From contig OZ244154.1 in the NCBI GenBank assembly GCA_965216335.1, forward strand, positions 1,426,001 to 1,490,000: a stretch of DNA of 64,000 bases, given 5' to 3'. Under the pieces are notes generated by a model. The model was not told the DNA's origin and searched no databases. It saw nothing but the letters and a program-made list of their open reading frames with translations. Position 1 is the first letter of the stretch. Every line of letters begins with the position of its first letter. A program made the position numbers and the translations under genes. Origin of the DNA: JAHEJE01 sp965216335 (GTDB lineage Bacteria > Pseudomonadota > Alphaproteobacteria > Rhizobiales > Aestuariivirgaceae). Below, in pieces: positions 16,756 through 25,338 of this stretch.

Positions 16756-18312
16756 ATGGAACATCAACGCCAGTACAACGCTGCCGAGGATTTCGTCGAC
16801 CGCAATGTCAGCAACGGACACGGTGCGAAAGTCGCCTTTATCGATGCCGGGCGGAGTTTGACATATGAAGAGCTGCATGGCGCCACGCTCAGGATGGCCA
16901 ATGTCCTGTGCGGTACGGGTGGTCTGGGCATCAGGCGAGAAGGCCGCATTGCCGTTCTGATGCTCGACACCGTGGATTTCCCCGTTGTTTTCTGGGGTGC
17001 GATAAGAGCCGGCATCGTCCCGGTGTGCCTCAACACGCTGCTGACCACGGAGCAGTATGAATACATGCTGTCGGACAGCCGGGCCGAAGCGCTGTTCGTT
17101 TCCGCCGAACTGCTGGACGTCGTCTCACCGATCCTGGAAACACTAACCGCACTGAAGAACATTGTCGTGGTTGGCGGTGAGGCGGGACCGCATGCCGCAC
17201 TCGAAGACCTTCTTGCTGTCGCCGGAGACGCATTCGAGACCGCGGACACGTGTGCCGATGAAACCGCCTTCTGGCTCTATTCATCGGGATCGACCGGCGC
17301 CCCGAAGGGGGTCAGGCACGTCCACTCCAGCCCCATGTATGTCGCTGAACATTATGGCAAAGGGGTTTTGGGCATTGAGCATGACGATGTGTGCTTTTCC
17401 GCGGCAAAACTGTTCTTTGCCTACGGTTTGGGCGCCGGAATGGCCGTGCCGATGTCGGCCGGCGCAACAACCATCCTGCTGCCCGAGCGTCCCACGCCTC
17501 AGTCGGTGCTCGCGGTATTGAGCCGCCACCAGCCGACAATCTTCTTTGGTGTACCGACGCTCTACGCCGCCATGCTGGCCGATCCGGACTGCGTTCCGGC
17601 GAACAGCTCCGCCAGGCTGCGCGTGTGCGTATCGGCCGGCGAGGCACTGCCGGAGGATGTCGGCACGACCTGGCGTGCGCGCATGGGCGTGGACATCCTG
17701 GACGGCATAGGGTCGACCGAGATGCTGCATGTGTTCCTGTCGAACAGGCCGGGCGATATTCGCTATGGCACATCGGGCAAGCCGTTCGACGGCTATGACT
17801 TGCGGCTGGTCGACGAAGACGGCCGCGATGTCGGTGATGACGAGATCGGCGAACTGCTGGTATCCGGCGGTTCGGCGGCCGACGGCTACTGGAACCAGCG
17901 CGCCAAGTCCCGGGCAACTTTTGAGGGGGTTTGGACCCGCACCGGTGACAAATACTTCCGCGACAGCGAGGGGTATTTCCACTACTGCGGTCGCACCGAT
18001 GACATGTTCAAGGTGAGCGGACGGTGGGTATCGCCATTCGAGGTCGAGCAGGCACTTGTGTCGCATCCCAGCGTGCTCGAGGCCGCCGTCGTTGCGAAAG
18101 AAAACGAGGAAGGGCTGATCAAACCGAAGGCCTTCGTCGTCCTCACGAACGGAGTTGATGGTGCAGACATGTTCGAACCCCTGAAGGCGCACGTAAAATC
18201 AGCGGTCGGTGCCTGGAAGTATCCCAGGTGGATCGAATTCGTCGACGCCTTGCCAAAGACCGCCACCGGCAAGATCCAGCGCTTCAAACTGCGCGATGGC
18301 CTGGAGGGATAG
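16756..18312 (+). CDS. benzoate/4-hydroxybenzoate-CoA ligase family protein
   Basis: 518 residues, acyl-adenylate family. WLYSSGSTGAPKGVRHVHS is the phosphate-binding A3 motif, DGIGSTEMLHVFLSN is A5, and WTRTGDKYF, GRTDDMFKVSGRWVSP and the C-terminal PKTATGKIQRFKLRD (catalytic lysine of A10) complete the set. The DGIGSTEMLH stretch and overall length are those of BadA/HbaA/BclA ligases. It forms the aryl-CoA thioester that feeds HcrCAB or BcrCBAD; which acid it prefers cannot be decided, although the hcr genes next door favour 4-hydroxybenzoate. The A10 lysine in PKTxxGK is the site that GNAT acetyltransferases are known to modify in R. palustris ligases, and three GNAT genes are in this island. 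ATG at 16756 preferred over a TTG at 16696. Confidence 0.9.
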   Translation: MEHQRQYNAAEDFVDRNVSNGHGAKVAFIDAGRSLTYEELHGATLRMANVLCGTGGLGIRREGRIAVLMLDTVDFPVVFWGAIRAGIVPVCLNTLLTTEQYEYMLSDSRAEALFVSAELLDVVSPILETLTALKNIVVVGGEAGPHAALEDLLAVAGDAFETADTCADETAFWLYSSGSTGAPKGVRHVHSSPMYVAEHYGKGVLGIEHDDVCFSAAKLFFAYGLGAGMAVPMSAGATTILLPERPTPQSVLAVLSRHQPTIFFGVPTLYAAMLADPDCVPANSSARLRVCVSAGEALPEDVGTTWRARMGVDILDGIGSTEMLHVFLSNRPGDIRYGTSGKPFDGYDLRLVDEDGRDVGDDEIGELLVSGGSAADGYWNQRAKSRATFEGVWTRTGDKYFRDSEGYFHYCGRTDDMFKVSGRWVSPFEVEQALVSHPSVLEAAVVAKENEEGLIKPKAFVVLTNGVDGADMFEPLKAHVKSAVGAWKYPRWIEFVDALPKTATGKIQRFKLRDGLEG

Positions 18313-18316
18313 CTCT

Positions 18317-18922
18317 CTAGCTCTGCCGTTCAACATCTCCTGGCAGATCGATGTCTTGCAGAACACCGCTGTCGGAAACATCGATGAAGTGAACTTTTCC
18401 GGAGTGCTGCTGGATGATGTGCCGCGCGCCGGTGTCGCCGGTATGCAATGTCAACTCCGCGAAGAAACCCGCCCCGAAACCGATCGGATGACCGCGCCGC
18501 CCGGCAAAGCGTGGCGCGAAAATCGCGTCTTCGCGATGTGGACACGAGCAAGCCAATTCAACCAGCGCCTTTATTGTCGAAGGCTGGATGTAGGGCATAT
18601 CGCCAAGGAACATAAAGGCCACATCGGCCTCATGACGAACCGTACGGATGCCTGCGGCAATGCTCGTTGCCATCCCAGCGCGATAGTCGGGATTTTCCAC
18701 CACGTTGCATCCCTCCACCTTGGCAAGTCTGCGGGTCTCTTCATCGGCCGGGTTGATGACAACGACACGCTGTTGAAACAGCGCCCGGGAAACACACCGG
18801 AGCGTTCTGGCAAGGGCCGGCTGATCCTCGATGAGCACGTGGAGTTTGTTTGCCGCACCAAACCGTCTGGATTGGCCTGCCGCGAGAACAACCGCGGCTA
18901 AACTGACATGAGGGTCGTTCAC
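18317..18922 (-). CDS. mocA: molybdenum cofactor nucleotidyltransferase (MocA-like)
   Basis: 201 residues, GT-A nucleotidyltransferase fold. LAAGQSRRFGAANKL is the NTP-binding loop, MFLGDMPYIQPSTI carries the metal-binding aspartate, and GRRGHPIGFG is the conserved acceptor-site motif. MocA enzymes convert Mo-molybdopterin to the cytosine dinucleotide form needed by xanthine oxidase-family enzymes such as HcrA. It follows xdhC after two bases, so the pair is one operon, convergent with the ligase. Confidence 0.85.
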   Translation of the reverse strand: MNDPHVSLAAVVLAAGQSRRFGAANKLHVLIEDQPALARTLRCVSRALFQQRVVVINPADEETRRLAKVEGCNVVENPDYRAGMATSIAAGIRTVRHEADVAFMFLGDMPYIQPSTIKALVELACSCPHREDAIFAPRFAGRRGHPIGFGAGFFAELTLHTGDTGARHIIQQHSGKVHFIDVSDSGVLQDIDLPGDVERQS

Positions 18923-18924
18923 CG

Positions 18925-19962
18925 CTACCGTTCCGAAACCGGCTTGGCATTCAGGACTGCCGTGATTTCTGCCAGAATTGACAGGGTGATCTCGGGCGGA
19001 TTAAGTCCACCGATGTCGAGACCGACCGGCGCTCTGATCCTGGCCAGGTCTTGTTGTGCAACACCCCTCGCCTCAAGAATTTCGCATCTTGCCTGATGGG
19101 TCCGTCTGCTGCCGAGTGCGCCGGTGTAGAAAGCCGGGCTTGCCAGCATCTCAGTGAGAATGTCCGGTTCCCAGTCGTGGTCATGGAACAGGACGACACC
19201 GGCACTCCAGGCATCCAGACAACCGGCATCGAATGCGGAAGGTCCAGACAGGTGCCGGGTACTCGCTGTGAGGTGCCCGATTTCGTTGAGCTCGTCGTTG
19301 TCTGGTGACTGGGCAACGATGTCCCAGCCTAGCATGTGGGCCTGCCTGACAATCGATGTAAGCGCATGGCCGCGGCCGGCCGCAACGAGGCGGATGTTCG
19401 GCAAATAAGCCCTTGAGAACGCCGACCCGTCCGGCGCCAGTCTCGACAGGCCGCCACGCAGCGGTGGCGTGTTCTCAATGTCCGAAATTACCGATCGAGC
19501 GTCACCGCAGTCATCGACAGGGAAGTCAAGCCTGACGGGCCTGCGTGCCTGAACGGCGGAGTTCAGTTGTGCCAGTACGTCAGTCGGCGGCTTTGGCTGG
19601 AAATGAACGTCAATGCCAGACCCGCAGGGCAACTGGATATCAAAGTACTTTGAACCTTGGCCGAACCGTTCGCGCGTCGCCGCACCCGCCTGCATAACCG
19701 AGCGGGCGTGTTCGACCAAGGCGGTCTCGGCGCATCCCGAAGTAATGCTGCCGACCCACTCCCCGGTTTCGCAAACCGCCATCTGGCTACCGACCGGACG
19801 GGGTGCCGAACCATCCACTGCAATCAGCGTGATCAGGCAGGTTTGCATGCCCCTTCGTTGCCATTCGAGCAAGTCACGGATCACATACTCGGAAAACTTT
19901 CCACGTCGGCGCCGAGCTGTCATCGCCCCACGTTCCAAACCGTGTTCTCTGATCAGGGCCAT
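18925..19962 (-). CDS. xdhC: XdhC/CoxI-family maturation factor
   Basis: 345 residues as read from the first ATG; an internal ATG at 19923 may be the true start. The N-terminal XdhC domain shows VDGSAPRPVGSQMAV and VGSITSGCAETALVEHAR; the C-terminal Rossmann part shows IRLVAAGRGHALTSIVRQAHML, FHDHDWEPDIL, YTGALGSRRTHQAR and VGLDIGGLNPPEITLSILAEI. XdhC proteins bind and sulfurate the molybdenum cofactor before insertion. In this location its client is almost certainly HcrA. Upstream lies a pair of 22-bp direct repeats. Confidence 0.88.
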   Translation of the reverse strand: MALIREHGLERGAMTARRRRGKFSEYVIRDLLEWQRRGMQTCLITLIAVDGSAPRPVGSQMAVCETGEWVGSITSGCAETALVEHARSVMQAGAATRERFGQGSKYFDIQLPCGSGIDVHFQPKPPTDVLAQLNSAVQARRPVRLDFPVDDCGDARSVISDIENTPPLRGGLSRLAPDGSAFSRAYLPNIRLVAAGRGHALTSIVRQAHMLGWDIVAQSPDNDELNEIGHLTASTRHLSGPSAFDAGCLDAWSAGVVLFHDHDWEPDILTEMLASPAFYTGALGSRRTHQARCEILEARGVAQQDLARIRAPVGLDIGGLNPPEITLSILAEITAVLNAKPVSER

Positions 19963-20000
19963 TTCGGTGGTCCAGTGCCCGAGTGGAAGTCGGGCACATT

Positions 20001-20045
20001 ATAAGGAAATTGCCACCGCAAAAATAAGGAAATTGCTATTGCAAA
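20001..20045. promoter_or_regulatory. two 22-bp direct repeats, candidate AraC-type (QhpR) or other operator
   Basis: ATAAGGAAATTGC followed by a variable tetrad and GCAAA occurs at 20001-20022 and again at 20024-20045. Within each unit TTGC-N4-GCAA is itself an inverted repeat. Units start 23 bases apart, about two helical turns, as in tandem AraC-family sites. They lie between xdhC (reverse) and qhpG (forward), 28 bases before the qhpG ATG. Which gene they control is not certain. Confidence 0.5.
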
Positions 20046-20073
20046 TGGTCCTGTGCCAAATCGTCGTCTGAAA

Positions 20074-21411
20074 ATGAAGCAGACTGAAACAGATATCGCC
20101 ATTGCCGGGTGCGGACCTGCCGGTGCGTTGCTGGCTGTTCTGATGGCCCGGATGGGGTATCGGGTAACCTGCATCGCTGCGGCTGCCCGGCTGGCCCGGA
20201 TTGAAGGGCTCGGGCAACGAACCATCGATGTCATGTCAATGCATGGCTTGAGCGGTGCGCTGACAGCTGTATCCGATACTGTTTCGAGACATGCGATCTG
20301 GGCTGGACGTTCAGCAGACTACAACCGGGAATCCATCGCCTCACGCAAGCGCCTTGACGCCGGACTGATGGCCGACCTTGCCGAGGCCGGCATTGAGGTC
20401 ATTGCAGGAAACTGCGAACGGCCAAATGTCCATGCTGATCATGTCAAGGTCTCCGTGCGCTGCCAAAACCACGAACATCGAACCCTCAGGGCCAAATTCT
20501 TTGTCGAGGCGCGGGGGCGTGCCGCGCCAAAGCCACGCGACGGCGGCATGCGCGGCCCGGAAACAACGGCCCTTGTGCGCCGCATGGAACCGGTTGGCGA
20601 ACCGGGCACCGTTGTGGAAAGCATGGCGGACGGCTGGGCCTGGTACGTTTGCGATGGTGAACAGGCTTTGCTGCAGGTGTTTGTCGACAGCTCCTCTGGC
20701 CTGCCCAAACGGGGTCAGCTGGCTGAACTCCATGACGTGCTGTACCGTCAGGCGCCCGGCATTGCCGAACGCTGCGGCAAGGTGCAAGCGGTCACAGATG
20801 TGATGAGCCGTAACGCGACGAGTTATCTTGCCGGCGGTTTGGTCACCGGGCGCAGCATACGGATTGGCGATGCCGCGGTCGCAATCGACCCGCTGTCCGG
20901 GCATGGCGTGTTCGCTGCTTTCGGAACAGCGCTTGCCGCCAGCGCGACAATCAACACAATCCTCGCACGCCCGGGCAGTTCCACGACCGCCATGCGCTTT
21001 TACGTGGATCGCTGCGAGCACAGTTTCATGCGTAACACCCGCACCGGCCGGGATTTCTACCGTCTGGAGGAGTTCTGGAAAGAGCGTCCGTTCTGGGCCG
21101 CCCGGCGCAACTGGCCGGACGACGAACCGGCGCACGGTGCGGCGGGCGCTGGCACAGTGAGCGTGCAGCACATGCCCGTGGTGAGTAACGGCTTCATAGA
21201 GCAGGCGGAAGTCGTGGTGACGCCGGAGCATCCGCGTGGCGTGTGGCGGGTGGATGACGTTGCGCTGGCACCGTTGCTCACCGCAGCCCGGGGTGTGAAG
21301 GAAACCCCAGGCCCGGATTTCGTTGAGGCAATGGCGGGCGAGTTACAGGTGCGCCCGGCTCAGGTCGCAGCAGCACTCAGCTGGCTGAAGGCGGCCGGTG
21401 CGCTGGCCTGA
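20074..21411 (+). CDS. qhpG: flavin-dependent monooxygenase for QhpC tryptophan hydroxylation
   Basis: 445 residues. IAIAGCGPAGALLAVLMAR is the FAD-binding Rossmann loop and IRIGDAAVAIDPLSGHGVF the GD/P motif near the flavin ribityl chain, so it is a group A-type flavoprotein. In quinohemoprotein amine dehydrogenase biogenesis QhpG hydroxylates the tryptophan of the crosslinked QhpC on the way to the cysteine tryptophylquinone cofactor. Context is decisive: qhpE, F, B, C, D and A follow. Here qhpG is convergent to the rest of the cluster and has its own promoter region. ATG 20074 is preferred; an in-frame GTG at 20053 is an alternative. Neither has a strong ribosome site. Confidence 0.85.
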   Translation: MKQTETDIAIAGCGPAGALLAVLMARMGYRVTCIAAAARLARIEGLGQRTIDVMSMHGLSGALTAVSDTVSRHAIWAGRSADYNRESIASRKRLDAGLMADLAEAGIEVIAGNCERPNVHADHVKVSVRCQNHEHRTLRAKFFVEARGRAAPKPRDGGMRGPETTALVRRMEPVGEPGTVVESMADGWAWYVCDGEQALLQVFVDSSSGLPKRGQLAELHDVLYRQAPGIAERCGKVQAVTDVMSRNATSYLAGGLVTGRSIRIGDAAVAIDPLSGHGVFAAFGTALAASATINTILARPGSSTTAMRFYVDRCEHSFMRNTRTGRDFYRLEEFWKERPFWAARRNWPDDEPAHGAAGAGTVSVQHMPVVSNGFIEQAEVVVTPEHPRGVWRVDDVALAPLLTAARGVKETPGPDFVEAMAGELQVRPAQVAAALSWLKAAGALA

Positions 21412-21494
21412 GCTGCCGCACCGTTTGCCATGCGCTGCCAGCCAGATGATGGCCAACGCGGCGCCAAGGCCGGCCAAAATGATGCCATGCTCCA

Positions 21495-22172
21495 TCAATC
21501 CCGCCTTGGAGCGCTGCGATACTCGCGCCCGTGGTAACGAGCCGCCGATCGCCAGTGGGCGACAAGTTCTTGGCGTGTCGCGCCGGGGTTGGCGGCCAGC
21601 CATTTGGCGCTCAATCCGGTGAAATGGGCCGCGGCGATGCTGGCGCCCGAAATGGCCGCGTGGGGGAGGCGTTCCGGCGAGGCGCACCAGGTGCCGTACT
21701 CGGCAATGCCATCCAGTACGCTCACCGCACCGCGTTCACATCGCGCATCTCCCGTAACCGCAATCACGCTGTCGTAGGACGCCGGATAGCATGGCACGCC
21801 TTGCGCTGGTGCCGAGGCAATCAACACGATGCCTGCATCCGCTGCCCGGGTGCAGGCGTCAGCCAGAGGCTTGCGATCCGATGCCAGGCCAAAGCTCATG
21901 TTTACCAGCGAGACGCCCCTTTCCGTCAGCCAGTCAAGCGCTTCGGCGACAATGGCCGGCCGGGTCGAAGGACGGCTGCCGAATACCCTGGCAACAGCCA
22001 GGCGGACATGCGGCGCCTCATTGCAAATGACTTCGGACACATAGGTTCCATGCCCGAGCTTATCCTCGATGCCGGCATCTTCAGTAAAACAGCGGCTATC
22101 GGCAATGCGCTCCGCAAGCGGGCCGGCAATGCCGCTGTCGATGATCCCGACGGCAAGCGATACGGTGTTCAT
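21495..22172 (-). CDS. qhpE: subtilisin-like protease for QhpC leader removal
   Basis: 225 residues, compact S8 fold without signal peptide, so cytoplasmic. Catalytic triad candidates: Asp12 (VGIIDSGIAG), His41 (LGHGTYVSE) and Ser178 (ISGASIAAAHFTG). The usual oxyanion-hole asparagine motif AAGN is replaced by ASAPAQG around residue 119, which is unusual. QhpE removes the 28-residue leader of the QhpC precursor after crosslinking. It overlaps qhpF by four bases (ATGA). Confidence 0.87.
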   Translation of the reverse strand: MNTVSLAVGIIDSGIAGPLAERIADSRCFTEDAGIEDKLGHGTYVSEVICNEAPHVRLAVARVFGSRPSTRPAIVAEALDWLTERGVSLVNMSFGLASDRKPLADACTRAADAGIVLIASAPAQGVPCYPASYDSVIAVTGDARCERGAVSVLDGIAEYGTWCASPERLPHAAISGASIAAAHFTGLSAKWLAANPGATRQELVAHWRSAARYHGREYRSAPRRD

Positions 22173-23815
22173 TCAGAACCACCGGACGTTGCAGCGCGAA
22201 GGCGGCCATCCGCCAGTTCCAGCACCTGATCCGCATCGCCGGTCAGCGTGGAACGGTGGGCAATGACGATGCGGGTCCGTTCGGCGAACAGACCGTCGAT
22301 GACCACGCGAATGGATTGCTCGGTCTCGGTGTCGACGCCCGACGTTGCCTCATCGAGCACCAGCACCAGTGGGTCACCCAACAATGCCCGGGCGATGGCG
22401 ATGCGCTGGCGCTGACCGCCGGACAGTTTCGTGCCACGGCTGCCGACATCGCTGTCATAGCCATCGGGCATCGCTTCTATGAACTCCGAAGCTCCGGCGC
22501 GCGCTGCGACCTGGCGCACCTGCGTTGCCGTGGCTTCGGGCGCTGCATAGCGGATGTTGTCGGCAATGCTGCCGGGCATCAGCACGGTATCCTGGGCGAC
22601 AATGGCAATCCTGCGCCGCAGATTGTCGAGCGCGATGTCGCGGAGATCGACACCGGACAACGAGATGCGCCCGGTATCCGGATCGAAGTGGCGTTGCAGC
22701 AGGTCGATCAAGGTGGTCTTGCCGGCACCGGACGCTCCAACGATGACGGTCTTTGACCCTTGCGGGATGGTCAGATCGATGTTCCTCAGGGTCGCGACAT
22801 CGCTTGCTGGATAATGGAACGACACATTCTCGAACACGATGTCTCCCGCCATGCCGGAAGGCATCGGCACCGGGCTGTCGGGCGAGGTGACCGCCGCCGG
22901 GGCACTGGTGATTTCATGCACCCGGGCGAGGCTGACCTCGGCGCGCGTAAGCGCCACCCACAAGCCAAGAAGAGTATGCACCGGCCCCGTCGCCCGGGCG
23001 AGATAGGCGGTGAAGGCGACCAGCGTGCCGAGTGTCATCGACCCGCCAATCACCATGGCGCCGCCGATCAGGAATACGGCAACGGTGCCGGCCAGGGTGA
23101 GCAGCGACGGCAGCGCCGTGGCCGCCTGATTGAGCATCTGCAAGCCGCGCAGCTTGACAAGATGGCCGGCCTGCAGCGTGTCGAGCCGTTCGGCCTCGCG
23201 CCCCGCACCGCCTGCCGACTGGATGAACTTCATCGCCGACAGCGTGTCGTACAGGAATGCGGCGATGGATGATGCCTGCTCGCGCATGTCGCGTGTCGCG
23301 GCTTCGATGCGCGGGCGCACCGCCTTGAGCAGCACGACCTGAAGCGGCAGCACGCACAGGGCGATCAGCGACAACTGCCAGCTCAAGGCCAGCATCAGGC
23401 CGAGCGCACCGGCCAGCACGATGACCGCGTTGATCAGCGCCAATGCGCTGTCGACGCAAAAGCGTTGTACCTCGGCGACGTCACCATCGAGCCGCGCCAT
23501 CAGATCGCCGCCGCGCGTCTCGGCGAAATAGGCCGGCGACAGGGTTTGCAGATGACGGTAGACACTTGCCCTGAGGGCAAACAGGATGTGGCCGGACGCG
23601 GTGACATAATGCCAGCGGTTGAGTGCCGCCAGGCCGGCCGATGCAACGGCGGCCGCCAGCATCAGTCCGCACATCTGCCAGATGACGGCATAGTCGCGCC
23701 CGATCAAACCGTCGTCGATCAGAACCTTGGTAATCCACGGCTGCGCCAGTGCCAAGAGGCTGGCGGCAAGCGACAGCCCCAGGACCAGTGCCAGACGCGG
23801 CAACTGCGGCCGCAC
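22169..23815 (-). CDS. qhpF: ABC exporter for the QhpC subunit
   Basis: 548 residues from a GTG; fused transmembrane and ATPase domains of an exporter half-transporter. Walker A GASGAGKTT, signature LSGGQRQR and Walker B LVLVLDEATSG are all present. In this system it is thought to export the processed gamma subunit to the periplasm. The start is uncertain: in-frame codons upstream (A-D-Q-T-R-R-W-L-Y-R-F) look like genuine N-terminal sequence and run back to the qhpB stop, but no ATG, GTG or TTG is available there, only a CTG at 23869. Confidence 0.88.
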   Translation of the reverse strand: MRPQLPRLALVLGLSLAASLLALAQPWITKVLIDDGLIGRDYAVIWQMCGLMLAAAVASAGLAALNRWHYVTASGHILFALRASVYRHLQTLSPAYFAETRGGDLMARLDGDVAEVQRFCVDSALALINAVIVLAGALGLMLALSWQLSLIALCVLPLQVVLLKAVRPRIEAATRDMREQASSIAAFLYDTLSAMKFIQSAGGAGREAERLDTLQAGHLVKLRGLQMLNQAATALPSLLTLAGTVAVFLIGGAMVIGGSMTLGTLVAFTAYLARATGPVHTLLGLWVALTRAEVSLARVHEITSAPAAVTSPDSPVPMPSGMAGDIVFENVSFHYPASDVATLRNIDLTIPQGSKTVIVGASGAGKTTLIDLLQRHFDPDTGRISLSGVDLRDIALDNLRRRIAIVAQDTVLMPGSIADNIRYAAPEATATQVRQVAARAGASEFIEAMPDGYDSDVGSRGTKLSGGQRQRIAIARALLGDPLVLVLDEATSGVDTETEQSIRVVIDGLFAERTRIVIAHRSTLTGDADQVLELADGRLRAATSGGSE

Positions 23816-23865
23816 AAACCGATAAAGCCAGCGGCGGGTCTGGTCTGCACCTGCCGCGCCCGCGG

Positions 23866-24954
23866 TCAGCGCTTGAGCACCCGCATGGAGGAGATGCCCA
23901 TATTGGCACCGTCCGGCATGTCGATCTGGCCGATCTTCTTCAGCGTTTCGGTGTCATAGACGCCGATATCCGACATCGTGCCGCCGACATAGACTTCCTT
24001 GCCGTCGCTGGAGATGTTGATGTCATAGTAGCTGTGATCAAGCTCGCCGCGGCCCAGCGATTTGCCGGCTTTCATGTCGAGCTTCGCCAGATTGTTATAT
24101 ACGCCAAAGGCGATATGCGGTTCGGTCGGGCTGACCACCGTCGAAAAATAGAAGATATCGGTGTTCTCGACATCGACCAGGTTGAAGTCTCCGGTCTTGA
24201 GGTCGAGCGTCAGCATGCCGGTCCAATAGGCCGCCGGGTCCTCCAGAGACATGTCGCTGCGCGCGGCGTAGTACGGTGTCGAAAAGATGCCGGCCTGCTC
24301 CCACTGGCTCCACACATCGAGAATATCGGGCGGATAGTAGTTGGCCCGGTCCCAGCCTTGAGTCTTGTGCTCGGTGATGATCTTGCCGTCGGCCGGATCG
24401 ATGACGTAGAGCGCCCGGCCCATGCCATACAGCTTGCTGCCGTCGGCGGCGTACATCATTACGGTGATCTGGCGCGGCGCCGGAATGGAGCGCAGCTTGC
24501 TGCCGTCGGCGGTGGAATAGAAGGAAATGCGCGTGGGCTGGACTTCATACTCGCCGAGGCCGAGCTTGACGGATGATTCGTAGACCGCCAGCTCCTTGCC
24601 GTCCGGCGAGACATCCATGCCGAACATGATCTTGACCCGCTCCTTGTCGTCCGACAGGTCGAGCCGGAAGGTTTCCGTGCCGGTCTCCAGGTCGATGCCG
24701 GACACACTTTCCCATCGGTTGACCACGGAATAGGCGGTCTTGCCGTCAGGCGACAGGGTAATGGTCAGCGGGCCGGGAGAGGCATTTGGGATGGTGTAGA
24801 CCTTGTCGACCTTGCGCGCTTCGGCATCGACCACCACCAGCTTGTCCGGTTTCACGCCGGTCACCAGGTAATCCTTGGCCTCGGCCAGGCCGGATGCCAT
24901 GAGCGCAAGCGCGCCGGCAAGCATTGCAATGGTCTTTGTTGGGTTGCGTTTCAT
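23866..24954 (-). CDS. qhpB: quinohemoprotein amine dehydrogenase, beta subunit
   Basis: 362 residues. A signal peptide (residues 1-26, AGALALMASGLAEA) is followed by a seven-bladed beta-propeller of YVTN-type repeats such as DKLVVVDAEARKVDKVYTIP, TITLSPDGKTAYSVVNRW and INISSDGKEVYVGGTM. It is periplasmic and packs against the CTQ-bearing gamma subunit, forming part of the substrate channel. Sixty bases separate it from qhpC. Confidence 0.9.
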   Translation of the reverse strand: MKRNPTKTIAMLAGALALMASGLAEAKDYLVTGVKPDKLVVVDAEARKVDKVYTIPNASPGPLTITLSPDGKTAYSVVNRWESVSGIDLETGTETFRLDLSDDKERVKIMFGMDVSPDGKELAVYESSVKLGLGEYEVQPTRISFYSTADGSKLRSIPAPRQITVMMYAADGSKLYGMGRALYVIDPADGKIITEHKTQGWDRANYYPPDILDVWSQWEQAGIFSTPYYAARSDMSLEDPAAYWTGMLTLDLKTGDFNLVDVENTDIFYFSTVVSPTEPHIAFGVYNNLAKLDMKAGKSLGRGELDHSYYDINISSDGKEVYVGGTMSDIGVYDTETLKKIGQIDMPDGANMGISSMRVLKR

Positions 24955-25014
24955 GACGGTAACTCCGCGGTCAAATGCCTAGCTGTCTTCACCTTGGTGG
25001 ATTTCGTCCCGCGA

Positions 25015-25338
25015 TCAGGTCTCATCGGGGAAGACCGACTGCAGCTTGCGCCAATCGCGCTGCGCCGCCGGGGCGTCGGCGTTCCAGCTGGGATAGGTAT
25101 TGAGCGTGTCGGCGACCTGAGCCGGCCACCAGCACGGGTCGGCACAGCCGTAAAGATCGGCCTCCATCGGCTGGCACAGGGCCGCAACGCCGCCGAAGGC
25201 GTCGACCTCCCAGCCCGGGTCCAGTGTTGCCGTGCAGCCAACCATGGTCTGCATCAGCCGGACCTCTTCTTCGCGGCCTTCCTCGGCGGCGCTGGCGAAT
25301 TCGACCGCTTTCTTGTTGACTGGTTTGAGGTGTTTCAT
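25015..25338 (-). CDS. qhpC: quinohemoprotein amine dehydrogenase, gamma subunit precursor (CTQ)
   Basis: 107 residues. If cleavage occurs after Leu28, the mature chain starts MQTMVGC and numbering falls exactly on the crosslinks known for this subunit: Cys7-Glu16, Cys27-Asp33 and Cys41-Asp49 thioethers, and the Cys37-Trp43 pair that becomes cysteine tryptophylquinone. The core is YGCADPCWWPAQVAD. The 28-residue leader is basic then acidic and has no hydrophobic segment, as expected for QhpE removal. Start ATG overlaps the qhpD stop (ATGA region). Confidence 0.95.
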   Translation of the reverse strand: MKHLKPVNKKAVEFASAAEEGREEEVRLMQTMVGCTATLDPGWEVDAFGGVAALCQPMEADLYGCADPCWWPAQVADTLNTYPSWNADAPAAQRDWRKLQSVFPDET

